54,093 bases of DNA, from contig CACONH010000006.1 of the NCBI GenBank assembly GCA_902628495.1, forward strand, positions 1-54,093. Direction: 5' to 3'. Each line of letters opens with the position of its first letter. Position 1 is the stretch's first letter. Positions 17,581 through 26,583 of this stretch are shown piece after piece. The translations under genes and the position numbers were made by a program. The notes beneath the pieces are model-generated. The model searched no databases, was not told where the DNA came from, and saw only the letters and a list, made by a program, of their open reading frames with translations. The stretch comes from an uncultured Pelagibacteraceae bacterium. Lineage in GTDB: Bacteria > Pseudomonadota > Alphaproteobacteria > Pelagibacterales > Pelagibacteraceae.

Positions 17581-18233
17581 AATAAAGCAGATTCTTTTTG
17601 TATATACTTATCTAAAACTTTTCTTAGATTATTTTCAGATTTAGTAAAAAAATGATTAGCATCAGGTACAGATTGAAAATCAACTTTTATACCTTTTTGT
17701 GAAGATAATCTTTTATTGAGTTCATTAATATGATCGATTGGAACAAGTTCATCTTTTTTTCCATAAACCATTAATCCTGAAGTTGGGCAAGGTGAAAGGA
17801 AAGAAAAATCATATACATTAGGTTGAGGTGATATTGAGATAAATCTATTTATTTCTGGTCTTCTCATAAGTAATTGCATTGATATTAGTGATCCGAAAGA
17901 AAAACCAGCAACCCAACATTGTGAGTTATCAAAATTTTCTCTCTCAACCCAATCAAGTGCAGCCGCTGCATCAGCTAATTCACCTTGACCATTATCAAAC
18001 TCTCCATCACTTTTTCCAACACCTCTAAAATTAACTCTGCATACAGAAAAACCATTATCCATAAATGCATGAAATGTTTCTACTACAACTTTGTTATTCA
18101 TTGTACCTCCATATTGAGGATGAGGTTGTAATACTAAAGCGATGGGAGAAGTTATTTTTTGATTTTTATAATATTTTGCTTCTAATCTTCCAGCTGGACC
18201 AGGAATAAATATTTCTACAATTTTATTTTCCAT
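17577..18233 (-). CDS. COG2945-type alpha/beta hydrolase
   Basis: This 218-residue hydrolase begins with IFIPGPAGRLEAKYY and has the blocks LQPHPQYGGTMNNKVV, CRVNFRGVGKSDGEFD, the nucleophile elbow GFSFGS (Ser near residue 117), a distal Asp segment and DANHFF with the expected catalytic His. Substrate is unknown; relatives are often annotated as serine aminopeptidase-like or dienelactone-hydrolase-like. Its start lies about 10 bases from a Fur-like box and faces the iscR-suf operon, so it may share iron-linked control. The gene end overlaps anmK by 4 bases. Confidence 0.9.
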   Translation of the reverse strand: MENKIVEIFIPGPAGRLEAKYYKNQKITSPIALVLQPHPQYGGTMNNKVVVETFHAFMDNGFSVCRVNFRGVGKSDGEFDNGQGELADAAAALDWVERENFDNSQCWVAGFSFGSLISMQLLMRRPEINRFISISPQPNVYDFSFLSPCPTSGLMVYGKKDELVPIDHINELNKRLSSQKGIKVDFQSVPDANHFFTKSENNLRKVLDKYIQKESALF

Positions 18234-18242
18234 ATTTGTTAA

Positions 18243-18257
18243 TGATAATTATTCTCA
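18243..18257. promoter_or_regulatory. Fur-like iron box, copy 1
   Basis: TGATAATTATTCTCA differs from the 7-1-7 Fur core TGATAAT-N-ATTATCA at one base. It is part of a 23-base direct repeat (18235-18257) whose second copy begins 32 bases downstream. It lies 10 bases from the hydrolase start and about 140 bases before iscR. The match is by consensus only; other Fur-family proteins (Irr, Mur) bind similar sites. Confidence 0.5.
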
Positions 18258-18274
18258 AAAAAAATTTTTGTTAA

Positions 18275-18289
18275 TGATTATTATTCTCA
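18275..18289. promoter_or_regulatory. Fur-like iron box, copy 2
   Basis: TGATTATTATTCTCA is the second copy of the repeated element (whole repeat 18267-18289). It keeps the ATTCTCA half exactly and differs from copy 1 at one base of the 15. The 32-base offset is about three helical turns, so two dimers could bind the same DNA face. Confidence 0.45.
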
Positions 18290-18346
18290 CAAAAAAACTT
18301 TATTTATCATAACGGAGTGACAAAATGCGAGTCTTTTTAATTTCTA

Positions 18347-18371
18347 AAACTTGACTATTTTAGTCGGGTAT
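18347..18371 (+). promoter_or_regulatory. Type-1 IscR operator upstream of iscR-suf
   Basis: The left half AAACTTGACT and right half TAGTCGGGTAT are separated by ATTT. Against the enterobacterial type-1 IscR consensus (left ATASYYGACT, spacer RWWW, right YAGTCRRSTAT) 24 of 25 positions agree. It covers the likely -35 hexamer of the operon promoter, as in E. coli iscR, which suggests autorepression by the [2Fe-2S] form of the regulator encoded 28 bases downstream. Confidence 0.85.
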
Positions 18372-18378
18372 ATATATA
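18351..18378 (+). promoter_or_regulatory. Predicted sigma-70 promoter of iscR-suf
   Basis: TTGACT (18351-18356) and TATATA (18373-18378) are separated by 16 bases; TATAAG two bases on is an alternative -10. The IscR-type operator overlaps the -35 and most of the spacer. The ATG of iscR is 21 bases after the -10. Confidence 0.65.
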
Positions 18379-18398
18379 AGTCGCATAAATAAACGCTT

Positions 18399-18821
18399 AT
18401 GAAGCTAAATACTAAATCGAGATATGCTGTAATGGCTCTTGCTGACATGGCTGTTTTTTCAAGTGATAATGCAGTCAGTTTGAGAGATATTTCATTAAGG
18501 CAAGGCATATCTCTTCTTTATTTAGAACAAATATTTTTAAGATTAAAAAAAAATAATATAGTAAAAAGCGTCAGAGGAATTAATGGTGGATATATACTTG
18601 TTAAAAGTCCTAAAGAATTAAAAATTTCAGACATACTACTAGCATTAGATCAAAAAGTTAAAACAATAGGATGTAAAAAAGATTCTAAGAAATCTTGTAA
18701 TGGTAAAAGCACCAAATGTATCACACACGATTTCTGGGATGAATTAGATATTCATATAAACAGTTTTTTTGAAAACAAAAAATTAAGTGACTTACTAAAA
18801 AATAGAGAGGCTAGAATATAA
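18399..18821 (+). CDS. iscR: Rrf2-family Fe-S regulator IscR
   Basis: This 140-residue winged-helix regulator opens with MKLNTKSRYAVMALADMA, has the Rrf2 helix-turn-helix block ISLLYLEQIFLRLKKNNIVK and the wing VRGINGGYILVKSP. The cluster-binding region contains three Cys and one His (GCKKDSKKSC, then CITH), the Cys3-His set that binds [2Fe-2S] in IscR; the spacing between the first two Cys is slightly longer than in E. coli. It leads the suf operon, with sufB starting at the next base after its stop. A near-perfect type-1 IscR box overlaps its promoter, so it most likely senses Fe-S status and represses its own operon. Confidence 0.93.
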   Translation: MKLNTKSRYAVMALADMAVFSSDNAVSLRDISLRQGISLLYLEQIFLRLKKNNIVKSVRGINGGYILVKSPKELKISDILLALDQKVKTIGCKKDSKKSCNGKSTKCITHDFWDELDIHINSFFENKKLSDLLKNREARI

Positions 18822-20258
18822 ATGAGAGATAAACAAATAGAAGATTTAAAAGATTACAAATATGGTTTTTCAACCGATATTGAAAGTTTTAAAGCTCCAA
18901 AAGGATTAAATGAAGATGTAATTAAGTTTATATCAAATATTAAAAAAGAACCTAAATGGTTGTTAGATTGGAGACTTAAAGCATTTGAAAGACTAAAAGT
19001 TTTAAAAGAACCAGATTGGCAAAAACCAAAATACCCAAAAATAGATTATCAAGACCTGTATTATTATTCAGCTCCAAAAAGCTTTAAAGATAAACCAAAA
19101 AGTCTTGATGAATTAGATCCAAAATTACTTGAAACTTATCAAAAGTTAGGAATTCCACTTAATGAACAAAAAAGATTAAACGGAATTGCCGTTGATGCAG
19201 TTTTCGACTCTGTTTCTGTAGCCACAACTTTTAAAGAAACCTTAACAAAACAAGGGATAATATTTTGTTCAATTTCTGAAGCTGTTCAAAAACATCCAGA
19301 ATTAGTAAAAAAATATTTAGGCACAGTTATACCTTTAACAGATCATTTTTTTGCAACACTTAACTCAGCAGTCTTTACTGATGGATCATTTGTTTATATT
19401 CCACCAGGAGTAAGATGTCCTATGGAATTATCAACATATTTTAGGATTAATGCATCTGACACAGGTCAATTTGAGAGAACTTTAATCATTGCTGATAAAG
19501 GAAGTTATGTAAGTTATCTTGAAGGATGTACTGCACCAATGCGGGATGAAAATCAATTACATGCTGCTAATGTTGAACTTATTGCATTGGATGATGCGGA
19601 AATAAAATATTCTACTGTTCAAAATTGGTACCCGGGAGACAAAGACGGAAAAGGTGGAATATATAATTTTGTAACAAAAAGAGGATTATGTAAAGGTAAG
19701 AATTCTAAAATTTCTTGGACACAAGTTGAAACTGGCTCCGCAATTACTTGGAAATACCCGAGCTGTATTTTAAAAGGTGATAACTCAATAGGTGAATTTT
19801 ATTCAATTGCTATTACTAACAATCATCAAAAAGCTGACACAGGTACAAAAATGATACACCTTGGAAAAAATACAAAGAGTAAAATTATTTCAAAAGGTAT
19901 AAGTGCAGGTTTTTCAGACATGACATATAGAGGGCTAGTAGATATTTCCCCAAAAGCTACAAATTCAAATAATTTCACTCAGTGTGACTCGTTATTAATG
20001 GGAAATAAGTGTGGTGCACATACAGTTCCATATATTAAAAATAAAAATTCAGACTCTAATATTGCTCATGAAGCAACGACGTCAAAAATTAGTGAGGAAC
20101 AATTACATTATTGTCAACAAAGAGGATTAAATCCTGAAGAAGCAGTTGGACTAATAGTAAATGGTTTTTGTAAAGAAGTATTACAACAGTTGCCAATGGA
20201 GTTTGCAGTCGAAGCTCAAAAACTAGTAGGGATTAGTTTAGAAGGAAGTGTTGGGTAA
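18822..20258 (+). CDS. sufB: Fe-S cluster assembly scaffold subunit SufB
   Basis: SufB (478 aa) is the main scaffold subunit of the SufBC2D complex that builds Fe-S clusters. Typical blocks are [12 protein letters not shown]-type (here [15 protein letters not shown]), [40 protein letters not shown], the beta-helix core [20 protein letters not shown], and the C-terminal [20 protein letters not shown]. Length is normal. It follows iscR with no spacer and its stop overlaps the sufC start by one base. Confidence 0.97.
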   Translation: MRDKQIEDLKDYKYGFSTDIESFKAPKGLNEDVIKFISNIKKEPKWLLDWRLKAFERLKVLKEPDWQKPKYPKIDYQDLYYYSAPKSFKDKPKSLDELDPKLLETYQKLGIPLNEQKRLNGIAVDAVFDSVSVATTFKETLTKQGIIFCSISEAVQKHPELVKKYLGTVIPLTDHFFATLNSAVFTDGSFVYIPPGVRCPMELSTYFRINASDTGQFERTLIIADKGSYVSYLEGCTAPMRDENQLHAANVELIALDDAEIKYSTVQNWYPGDKDGKGGIYNFVTKRGLCKGKNSKISWTQVETGSAITWKYPSCILKGDNSIGEFYSIAITNNHQKADTGTKMIHLGKNTKSKIISKGISAGFSDMTYRGLVDISPKATNSNNFTQCDSLLMGNKCGAHTVPYIKNKNSDSNIAHEATTSKISEEQLHYCQQRGLNPEEAVGLIVNGFCKEVLQQLPMEFAVEAQKLVGISLEGSVG

Positions 20259-20992
20259 TGTTAAAAATCAATAATCTAAGTGCCAAAATTGATAACAAAT
20301 CAATTTTGCAAGATTTCAAATTAGAGATTAATCCTGGTGAAGTTCACGCAATAATGGGCCCTAATGGTTCGGGTAAAAGCACACTATCTAACATTTTATC
20401 TGGAAAAAAAGGATACGATGTAACAGGAGAAGTTTTGTTTGAAAACAATGATTTATTTTCATTAGAAACTGAAGAACGCGCACACAAGGGAATTTTTTTA
20501 GCTTTTCAGTACCCATTAGAGATACCAGGAGTTAATACCAATGTTTTTTTAAAAACTTCATTAAATGCAATAAAAAAAGCAAGGGGTGAAAAAGAATTGG
20601 ATGCAATACAATTTTTAAAACTTGTTAAAGAAAAAGCAAAAGAACTTAAATTTGATGAAGAAAAATTAGGCAGACAACTTAATGTTGGTTTTTCTGGTGG
20701 AGAAAAAAAGAAAAATGAAATTCTTCAAATGTCTATTTTAAATCCAAAACTTTCTATTCTAGATGAAACAGACTCAGGCTTAGATATTGATGCTCTTAAA
20801 ACTGTTGCAGATGGTGTTAATGCATTAAGAAAGAAAAACAACTCTTTTTTAATTATTACCCACTATCAAAGATTACTTGAATACATCAAACCTGATTTTG
20901 TTCATGTTTTAATGAACGGAAAAATAATTAAATCTGGTGGTCCAGAACTAGCATTAGAGTTAGAGAAGAAAGGATACGAAAATATTAATTAA
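20258..20992 (+). CDS. sufC: Fe-S assembly ATPase SufC
   Basis: This 244-residue ABC-type ATPase powers the SufBCD complex. It has Walker A GPNGSGKST (about residues 32-40), a Q-loop at FLAFQYPLEIPG, the SufC-type signature VGFSGGEKKKNEILQM, Walker B LSILDETDSGLD and the switch His in IITHYQRLL. There are no membrane segments; SufC acts in the cytosol. One-base overlap with sufB and no gap to sufD. Confidence 0.97.
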   Translation: MLKINNLSAKIDNKSILQDFKLEINPGEVHAIMGPNGSGKSTLSNILSGKKGYDVTGEVLFENNDLFSLETEERAHKGIFLAFQYPLEIPGVNTNVFLKTSLNAIKKARGEKELDAIQFLKLVKEKAKELKFDEEKLGRQLNVGFSGGEKKKNEILQMSILNPKLSILDETDSGLDIDALKTVADGVNALRKKNNSFLIITHYQRLLEYIKPDFVHVLMNGKIIKSGGPELALELEKKGYENIN

Positions 20993-22240
20993 ATGGAAGA
21001 ACAATTAAAAATAGACTTTGAAAAAAAGTTAAAAGATTTCTCTTATTCTGAACAGGAAAAAAAGTTTAAGCAGACTAACTTTAAAGAATTTCTTAAGCAA
21101 GGATTTCCTAATAGAAAGTTAGAAAACTGGAAATTTTCTGATCTAAATCAAATAATTAAAAGTAATATTGGTGAGTTAACCTTCTACAACGATTATAAAA
21201 AAGAAAATCAAATTGATAAAATCGAATTAATAAATGATTTAGAACATAACAAACTTATTATAATTGATGGAAAAATTGAAAAAATTGATTTTAAGTTTGA
21301 AGAAAAAGATAAAATCGAAGTTTTAGTTGAACAGGGTGAAGAAACTATTAAAGAAAATATTAATTCACTAATTAACCTAAACAACGCTTTTTCTAATAAA
21401 TTCTGCAAGGTTATTATTAAAAAAAATTATAGTTTAATTAAACCTTTAGTCATTTATCATTCAACAAATAAAAATACACAATCAAAAAATACTAATTTGA
21501 GAATTGATTTTAAGTTAGAGGAAAATGCATGTTTAAGACTTATTGATATTTTCAAGGACAATTCAGAGAAAAATTTTCTTAATATTTATTATAATTTTGA
21601 ATTAGATAAATCATCAATATTAAAAAACTATAAAATAGATAAATCAATGAATAATAATGTTAAATATTCTTATAACAATGTTAAGCAACAGGCTAACAGT
21701 ATTTCTGAAACTTTTATATTATCTAGTGGTTCAAAATTTTTAAAAAATGAAATTAACTGTGATCTTCAAGGTCAGCACTCTTCAGCTTTTGTAAATGGAA
21801 TTTTTGATTTAGATGAAGAAAATCATCATGAAATAAAATCAAATATTAATCATCTGGTAGAGAATACTAAAAGTTATCAACTAGTAAAAAGTGTATTAGA
21901 GAAAAAATCTAAAGCAGTTTATCAGGGAAAAATTTTTGTAAGTTCTGAGGCTCAAAAAACGGACGGTTATCAATTAAGTAATGCAATACTTTTAAGTGAG
22001 AATTCAGAGTTTAATGCTAAACCTGAATTAGAGATTTATGCTGATGATGTAAAATGTTCTCATGGATCTTCATCAGGAAGTTTAGACGAGAACTCAATAT
22101 TTTATCTAATGTCTAGAGGATTAAACTACAAAGAAGCAAAAAAACTTCTAATTAACGGTTTTCTATTAGACGTCATTGAAAAAATAACGGACGAAGAAAT
22201 TAAAAATCTAATTAAGAATTTATTGGGAATTAAAGAATGA
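20993..22240 (+). CDS. sufD: Fe-S cluster assembly protein SufD
   Basis: SufD (415 aa) pairs with SufB in the SufBC2D scaffold. The N-terminal half is divergent and lysine-rich. The C-terminal half shows the SufB/D core: DLQGQHSSAFVNGIF, HHEIKSNINHLVENTKSYQL, VYQGKIFVSSEAQKTDGYQL, and ADDVKCSHGSSSGSLDENSI, which contains the conserved Cys and His. Its end overlaps sufS by 4 bases. Length and motif order are normal. Confidence 0.95.
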   Translation: MEEQLKIDFEKKLKDFSYSEQEKKFKQTNFKEFLKQGFPNRKLENWKFSDLNQIIKSNIGELTFYNDYKKENQIDKIELINDLEHNKLIIIDGKIEKIDFKFEEKDKIEVLVEQGEETIKENINSLINLNNAFSNKFCKVIIKKNYSLIKPLVIYHSTNKNTQSKNTNLRIDFKLEENACLRLIDIFKDNSEKNFLNIYYNFELDKSSILKNYKIDKSMNNNVKYSYNNVKQQANSISETFILSSGSKFLKNEINCDLQGQHSSAFVNGIFDLDEENHHEIKSNINHLVENTKSYQLVKSVLEKKSKAVYQGKIFVSSEAQKTDGYQLSNAILLSENSEFNAKPELEIYADDVKCSHGSSSGSLDENSIFYLMSRGLNYKEAKKLLINGFLLDVIEKITDEEIKNLIKNLLGIKE

Positions 22241-23451
22241 GCTTAAAAGATATTAAAAAAGAATTTCCTATCTTTAATAATAAAATACAAAATAACGATC
22301 TTGTATATTTAGATAGTGCAAATTCTTCACAAAAACCTCAAGTCGTTGTAGATAGAATATATGATTTTTATACTAAAGAATTTTCAAATGTCGGAAGAAG
22401 TATTCATTATTTAGCTGTTGCAGCCACTAATTTGTATGAAAATACAAGAACTTTAGTTCAAAAATATATCAACGCAAAAGATAAGAATGAAATAGTTTTT
22501 ACTAAAGGTGCAACGGAGGCAATTAATTTAGTTGCAAATACATTTGGTCAAAAATATTTAAAAGAAGGTGATGAAATTCTTCTTACAGAATTAGAACACC
22601 ACTCAAATTATGTGCCTTGGCATTACCTTAGAAAATCAAAAGGTGTGAAAATTAAATTCGCAGAAATGGATGAAAATGGAGATGTAACTTTAGAAACAAT
22701 TGAAAAAAATATTACTGATAAAACAAAAATTATAGCTATCACACATCTTTCAAACGTGACAGGTGCAATATTACCTGTAAAAGAAATTACAAAATTAGCA
22801 CACTCCAAAAATATTCCAGTGTTAATTGATGGATGTCAAGGAGCACCTCATTTAAAGCTTGATATGCAAGATCTTGATTGTGATTTTTATGCAATCTCAT
22901 GTCATAAAATGTATGGACCTACAGGATTAGGTATTTTGTATGCGAAAAAAAAATGGTTAGAAGAATTACCTCCGTATCAAGGCGGTGGTGGAATGATTAG
23001 AGAAGTTAAAAAAGAAGGTATTACATTTGGAGAATTACCAAACAAATATGAAGCTGGAACAATGGCAACTGCTCAAGTTATTGCATTTGGAGAGTCTATA
23101 AAATTTATAAATAAAATTGGAATAGATAATATTGAGAAACATGAACGGGAATTAACTGTTTACGGTGAAGAAGTATTAAGAAAAAATAATTCAGTAAAGC
23201 TTATTGGAAACCCTAAAAATAAGGGTTCAGTGTTATCTTTTACTTTAGACGGTGTTCATCCTCATGATATTGCAACTATTCTTGATGAAGATGGCGTTGC
23301 AATAAGAGCTGGACATCATTGTTGTCAGATTTTGCATGAGAAACTTGGTCTATCAGCAACGGCTAGAGCCTCATTAGGAGTTTACAATACTAAAGAAGAT
23401 TTAGATCAACTTAATGAGTCATTAAATAAGTGTAAAAAAATATTTAGCTAA
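22237..23451 (+). CDS. sufS: Cysteine desulfurase SufS
   Basis: SufS (404 aa) is a PLP enzyme that takes sulfur from cysteine for cluster assembly. Visible features are VYLDSANSSQKP, KGATEAINLVANTFG, the PLP lysine in SCHKMYGPTGLG, QGGGGMI, and the catalytic Cys in RAGHHCCQILHEKLG. It overlaps sufD by 4 bases and is two bases from the following sufU, so sulfur donor and acceptor are made together. Confidence 0.97.
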   Translation: MSLKDIKKEFPIFNNKIQNNDLVYLDSANSSQKPQVVVDRIYDFYTKEFSNVGRSIHYLAVAATNLYENTRTLVQKYINAKDKNEIVFTKGATEAINLVANTFGQKYLKEGDEILLTELEHHSNYVPWHYLRKSKGVKIKFAEMDENGDVTLETIEKNITDKTKIIAITHLSNVTGAILPVKEITKLAHSKNIPVLIDGCQGAPHLKLDMQDLDCDFYAISCHKMYGPTGLGILYAKKKWLEELPPYQGGGGMIREVKKEGITFGELPNKYEAGTMATAQVIAFGESIKFINKIGIDNIEKHERELTVYGEEVLRKNNSVKLIGNPKNKGSVLSFTLDGVHPHDIATILDEDGVAIRAGHHCCQILHEKLGLSATARASLGVYNTKEDLDQLNESLNKCKKIFS

Positions 23452-23453
23452 CA

Positions 23454-23924
23454 ATGGATTTAAAAGAACTTTATCAAGAAATAATCTTGGATCATGGAAA
23501 GAACCCAAGAAATATTGGAAAATTCGAAAATTTTAATAAAGATGCAGAAGGTTACAATCCCTTATGTGGTGACAAAGTTCATATTTATTTAAAGCTAAAT
23601 GAGAATAAAGAAATTGAGGATATATCTTTTGAAGGACATGGCTGTGCAATTTCAATGGCTTCAGCATCAATTATGACAGAACTGATGAAAGATAAAAAAA
23701 ACCCAGAAGTTAAAGAAATTTTAAATGATTTTTTGGATATGATTAAACAAAGCCCAGAACTTAAATCTCAGTTAATTAAAGAGGATGAAAAAACCAAACT
23801 AATGTCACTTTCAGGGGTTAAACAATACCCAATGAGAGTAAAATGTGCTACAATAGCTTGGCATGCTTTAGCATCAGCTATGAATTATAAAAAAGATGAA
23901 AATAATAGTGAGAAATTTATTTAA
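23454..23924 (+). CDS. sufU: SufU/IscU-type Fe-S assembly protein
   Basis: This 156-residue protein has the U-type fold with three conserved Cys: NPLCGDKVH, GHGCAISMASASIM and RVKCATIAWHAL, plus the N-terminal LYQEIILDHGKNPRN. It carries the SufU-like insertion before the third Cys, so it is more like SufU than classic IscU. SufU-type proteins accept sulfur from SufS. It lies between sufS and sufT with 2-base spacers. Confidence 0.92.
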   Translation: MDLKELYQEIILDHGKNPRNIGKFENFNKDAEGYNPLCGDKVHIYLKLNENKEIEDISFEGHGCAISMASASIMTELMKDKKNPEVKEILNDFLDMIKQSPELKSQLIKEDEKTKLMSLSGVKQYPMRVKCATIAWHALASAMNYKKDENNSEKFI

Positions 23925-23926
23925 TT

Positions 23927-24226
23927 ATGGAACTTAAAGAAAAAATTATAGGAGAGATCAAAAAAATCTACGATCCTGAAATCCCTGTGAATATTTACGA
24001 CCTTGGATTAATTTACGATGTTAAAGTGGATGACAAAAATAATGTAGAAGTAAAAATGACACTTACTACTCCTAACTGTCCGGTAGCAGAGAGCTTACCA
24101 ATGGAAGTTGAAAACACTGTCAAAGAAATTAAAGAAGTAAGTAAAGTTAACTTAGAGCTGGTTTGGGACCCACCTTGGGACAAATCAATGATCACAGAAG
24201 CAGGAAAATTAGAGTTAAACCTATGA
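23927..24226 (+). CDS. sufT: SufT / MIP18-family (DUF59) Fe-S maturation protein
   Basis: This 99-residue DUF59 protein contains the family motif YDPEIPVNIYDLGLIYDV, the conserved Cys in TTPNCPVAESLP, and the WDPPWDKSMI C-terminal block. SufT proteins help mature Fe-S proteins under high demand. It overlaps the next gene by 4 bases (ATGA). Confidence 0.92.
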   Translation: MELKEKIIGEIKKIYDPEIPVNIYDLGLIYDVKVDDKNNVEVKMTLTTPNCPVAESLPMEVENTVKEIKEVSKVNLELVWDPPWDKSMITEAGKLELNL

Positions 24227-24552
24227 CTCAAGTAATTAAATTAAGTGATAAAGCAGCTGATAGAATTAAAGAAATTCTCTCTGAAAAGAAAGACATGACT
24301 GGTGTAAGAATAGGGGTAAAAAGTGGTGGCTGCGCAGGAATGTCTTATATTATGGAGTACGCAAAAAACCACAACCCGAACGATGAATTAATTGAGGAAA
24401 AAGGTGTTAAAGTTTTTATAGACCCTAGCGCAATAATGTATCTTCTTGGAACAGAAATGGATTACAAAGTTGAAGAGTTCTCATCCTCATTTGTATTTAA
24501 TAATCCGAATGAAACTGAACGTTGCGGATGCGGTGAGTCTTTTAAAATATAA
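24223..24552 (+). CDS. sufA: A-type Fe-S carrier SufA/IscA
   Basis: The protein (109 aa from ATG 24223, MTQVIKLSDKAA) is an A-type carrier with the three conserved Cys: SGGCAGMSY and the C-terminal CGCGESF. An upstream in-frame TTG at 24163 would add 20 residues inside sufT and is rejected. It ends the suf operon. Only five bases separate it from the convergent glnA, with no terminator hairpin visible between them. Confidence 0.93.
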   Translation: MTQVIKLSDKAADRIKEILSEKKDMTGVRIGVKSGGCAGMSYIMEYAKNHNPNDELIEEKGVKVFIDPSAIMYLLGTEMDYKVEEFSSSFVFNNPNETERCGCGESFKI

Positions 24553-24557
24553 TCAAA

Positions 24558-25964
24558 TTAACAGCTGTAATACATCTCAAATTCGATTGGATGTGGAGTG
24601 TGTTCAAAATTGTGAACTTCTTCCATCTTCAACGAAATATACGCATCAATCTGATCGTCTGTGAAAACACCACCTTCTGTTAAGAATTTTCTATCTTTAT
24701 CTAAACTTTCTAAAGCTTCTCTTAAAGATCCACAAACAGTAGGGATTTTACTTATCTCTTGCTCAGACAATGCATAAAGGTCTTTATCAAAAGATTTACC
24801 TGGGTTAATTTTATTTTTAATACCATCTAATCCCGCCATGAGCATTGCTGCAAAAGTTAAATATGGGTTACCTGCAGCATCTCCAAATCTTATTTCACAC
24901 CTAGCAGCTTTTTTACTTAGCGTAATTGGTATTCTGCATGAGGCTGATCTATTTCTTGCAGAATAAGCTAATAATACTGGTGCTTCAAATCCAGGTATTA
25001 ATCTCTTATAACTATTAGTTGTTGCATTAGAAAATGCGTTGATTGCTTTAGCGTGTTTTAAAATTCCACCAATATAATTTAAAGCAAGATCTGATAGTCC
25101 AGCATATTTGTCCCCTGAAAATAATGCTTTATCACCCTTCCAAATAGATTGGTGAACGTGCATTCCTGAACCATTGTCACCTTTTACAGGTTTAGGCATA
25201 AAAGTTGCAGTCTTACCAAAAGAATGAGAAACCATATGCACTGCATATTTATAAAGTTGTAAGTTATCAGCTTGGTCTACAAGAGTACCAAAATACATAC
25301 CTAATTCATGTTGACTTGGAGCCACCTCATGGTGATGTTTTTCTACTTTAATACCCATATCTTTCATAGCTTTTAAATATTCGCTTCTCATATCTTGAGC
25401 ACTATCAACTGGTGGTACTGGAAAATATCCGCCCTTAACACCAGGTCTGTGTCCCATGTTACCATTATCGTAATCTCTTCCGCTATTATACGGGCCTTCT
25501 GTACTATCAATTTTAAAACCTGTTTCATTCATATCATTTTTGAATTTAACGTCATCAAATACAAAAAATTCTGCTTCAGGACCAAAAAATGCTTTATCTC
25601 CTATTCCTGATTTTTTTAAATATGCTTCAGCTTTTTTTGCTGTCCCCCTTGGATCTCTCTCATAAGGATCTTTTTTTATTGCATCCAATACATCACAAAA
25701 AAGATTTAGAGTGTTATGAGAAGTAAAAGGATCAACTATAGCTCTAGTCAAATCTGGCTTTAAAATCATGTCTGACTCGTTAATTGCTTTCCATCCAGCG
25801 ATAGATGAACCATCAAAAAATATTCCTTCATCCAACATGTCTTTATCAACCATCTTTGCATCCATGGTCACATGTTGAAGTTTACCTCTTGGGTCGGTAA
25901 ATCTAAGATCTACATACTCAATTTCTTTATCCTTTATAGTTTTTAATACTTCGTTTACGCTCAT
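24558..25964 (-). CDS. glnA: Type I glutamine synthetase
   Basis: GlnA makes glutamine from glutamate, ammonia and ATP and is the main entry of ammonium. From ATG 25964 it has 468 residues, the normal GSI length. Blocks include [58 protein letters not shown], and [16 protein letters not shown]. The adenylylation-site Tyr is likely in [11 protein letters not shown]. The frame stays open 42 codons upstream to a TTG at 26090, but homology supports MSVNEVL. Neighbours are sufA (convergent, 5 bases) and a YbaK-type gene (divergent). No riboswitch or sigma-54 site was recognised in the 136-base upstream spacer. Confidence 0.96.
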   Translation of the reverse strand: MSVNEVLKTIKDKEIEYVDLRFTDPRGKLQHVTMDAKMVDKDMLDEGIFFDGSSIAGWKAINESDMILKPDLTRAIVDPFTSHNTLNLFCDVLDAIKKDPYERDPRGTAKKAEAYLKKSGIGDKAFFGPEAEFFVFDDVKFKNDMNETGFKIDSTEGPYNSGRDYDNGNMGHRPGVKGGYFPVPPVDSAQDMRSEYLKAMKDMGIKVEKHHHEVAPSQHELGMYFGTLVDQADNLQLYKYAVHMVSHSFGKTATFMPKPVKGDNGSGMHVHQSIWKGDKALFSGDKYAGLSDLALNYIGGILKHAKAINAFSNATTNSYKRLIPGFEAPVLLAYSARNRSASCRIPITLSKKAARCEIRFGDAAGNPYLTFAAMLMAGLDGIKNKINPGKSFDKDLYALSEQEISKIPTVCGSLREALESLDKDRKFLTEGGVFTDDQIDAYISLKMEEVHNFEHTPHPIEFEMYYSC

Positions 25965-26100
25965 ATTAGTCTCTAAGTCAGTTGGATTATTATCAAAATA
26001 ATTTATAATTTGATCCTGATATAAATTAATATCACCTATGCAGTTTAAGCATGGATATGACAAAATAATAAGGTTTTTTGCATCAATCAAAGGCTAAAAT

Positions 26101-26583
26101 ATGAATTCAATATTAAAAAATGAGGCAGTGGTTAGAGTTCAAAAGGCTCTAAGTGAATTTAGCAATAGTTTAAAAATCATTATTTTAGAAAATACTGCTA
26201 GAACAGCTAAAGATGCTGCTAACGCACTTAATTGTGAAATTGGTGCCATAGTAAAAAGTTTACTTTTAAAAGCTGATGATAAATTTGTTTTGTGCCTTAT
26301 ACCGGGAGATAAAAAATGTTCTTTAAACAAATTAAAAAAAGCTATCTTAAAAAAAGATGTCTGCATGGCAGATGCGGAGCAAGTTAAAGAAAATACAGGT
26401 TTTAGTATTGGGGGAGTTTCGCCAGTTGGTCACTTAAAAAAAATTGATGTATTAGTTGATAAAACTTTTAACAGATTTAACGATGTATTTGCTGCAGCTG
26501 GACATCCTAATAGTATTTTTAAGATTAGTAATTTAGACCTTTTAAAAATAACAAATGGTAAAACTTTAGATATATCTGAATGA
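26101..26583 (+). CDS. YbaK/EbsC-type aminoacyl-tRNA deacylase
   Basis: This 160-residue protein has the YbaK/ProX editing-domain pattern: an A-x-E-x-G-A-I-V-K-S-L region (here CEIGAIVKSLLLKADDKFVL), LCLIPGDKKCSLNKLKK, FSIGGVSPVGHLKKI, and AAGHPNSIFKI near the end. Such proteins hydrolyse mischarged tRNAs such as Cys-tRNA(Pro) or Ala-tRNA(Pro); the exact substrate cannot be told. It overlaps the following DMT transporter by 4 bases. Confidence 0.88.
   Translation: MNSILKNEAVVRVQKALSEFSNSLKIIILENTARTAKDAANALNCEIGAIVKSLLLKADDKFVLCLIPGDKKCSLNKLKKAILKKDVCMADAEQVKENTGFSIGGVSPVGHLKKIDVLVDKTFNRFNDVFAAAGHPNSIFKISNLDLLKITNGKTLDISE

Noticed and set aside
24163-24222. Upstream TTG start for sufA
   Set aside because: It would place 20 extra residues inside sufT, with no homology. 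ATG 24223 gives the normal A-type carrier start MTQVIKLSDKAA.
25965-26100. Possible riboswitch or sigma-54 promoter upstream of glnA
   Set aside because: No GG-N10-GC type sigma-54 element and no recognisable riboswitch core could be found by eye.
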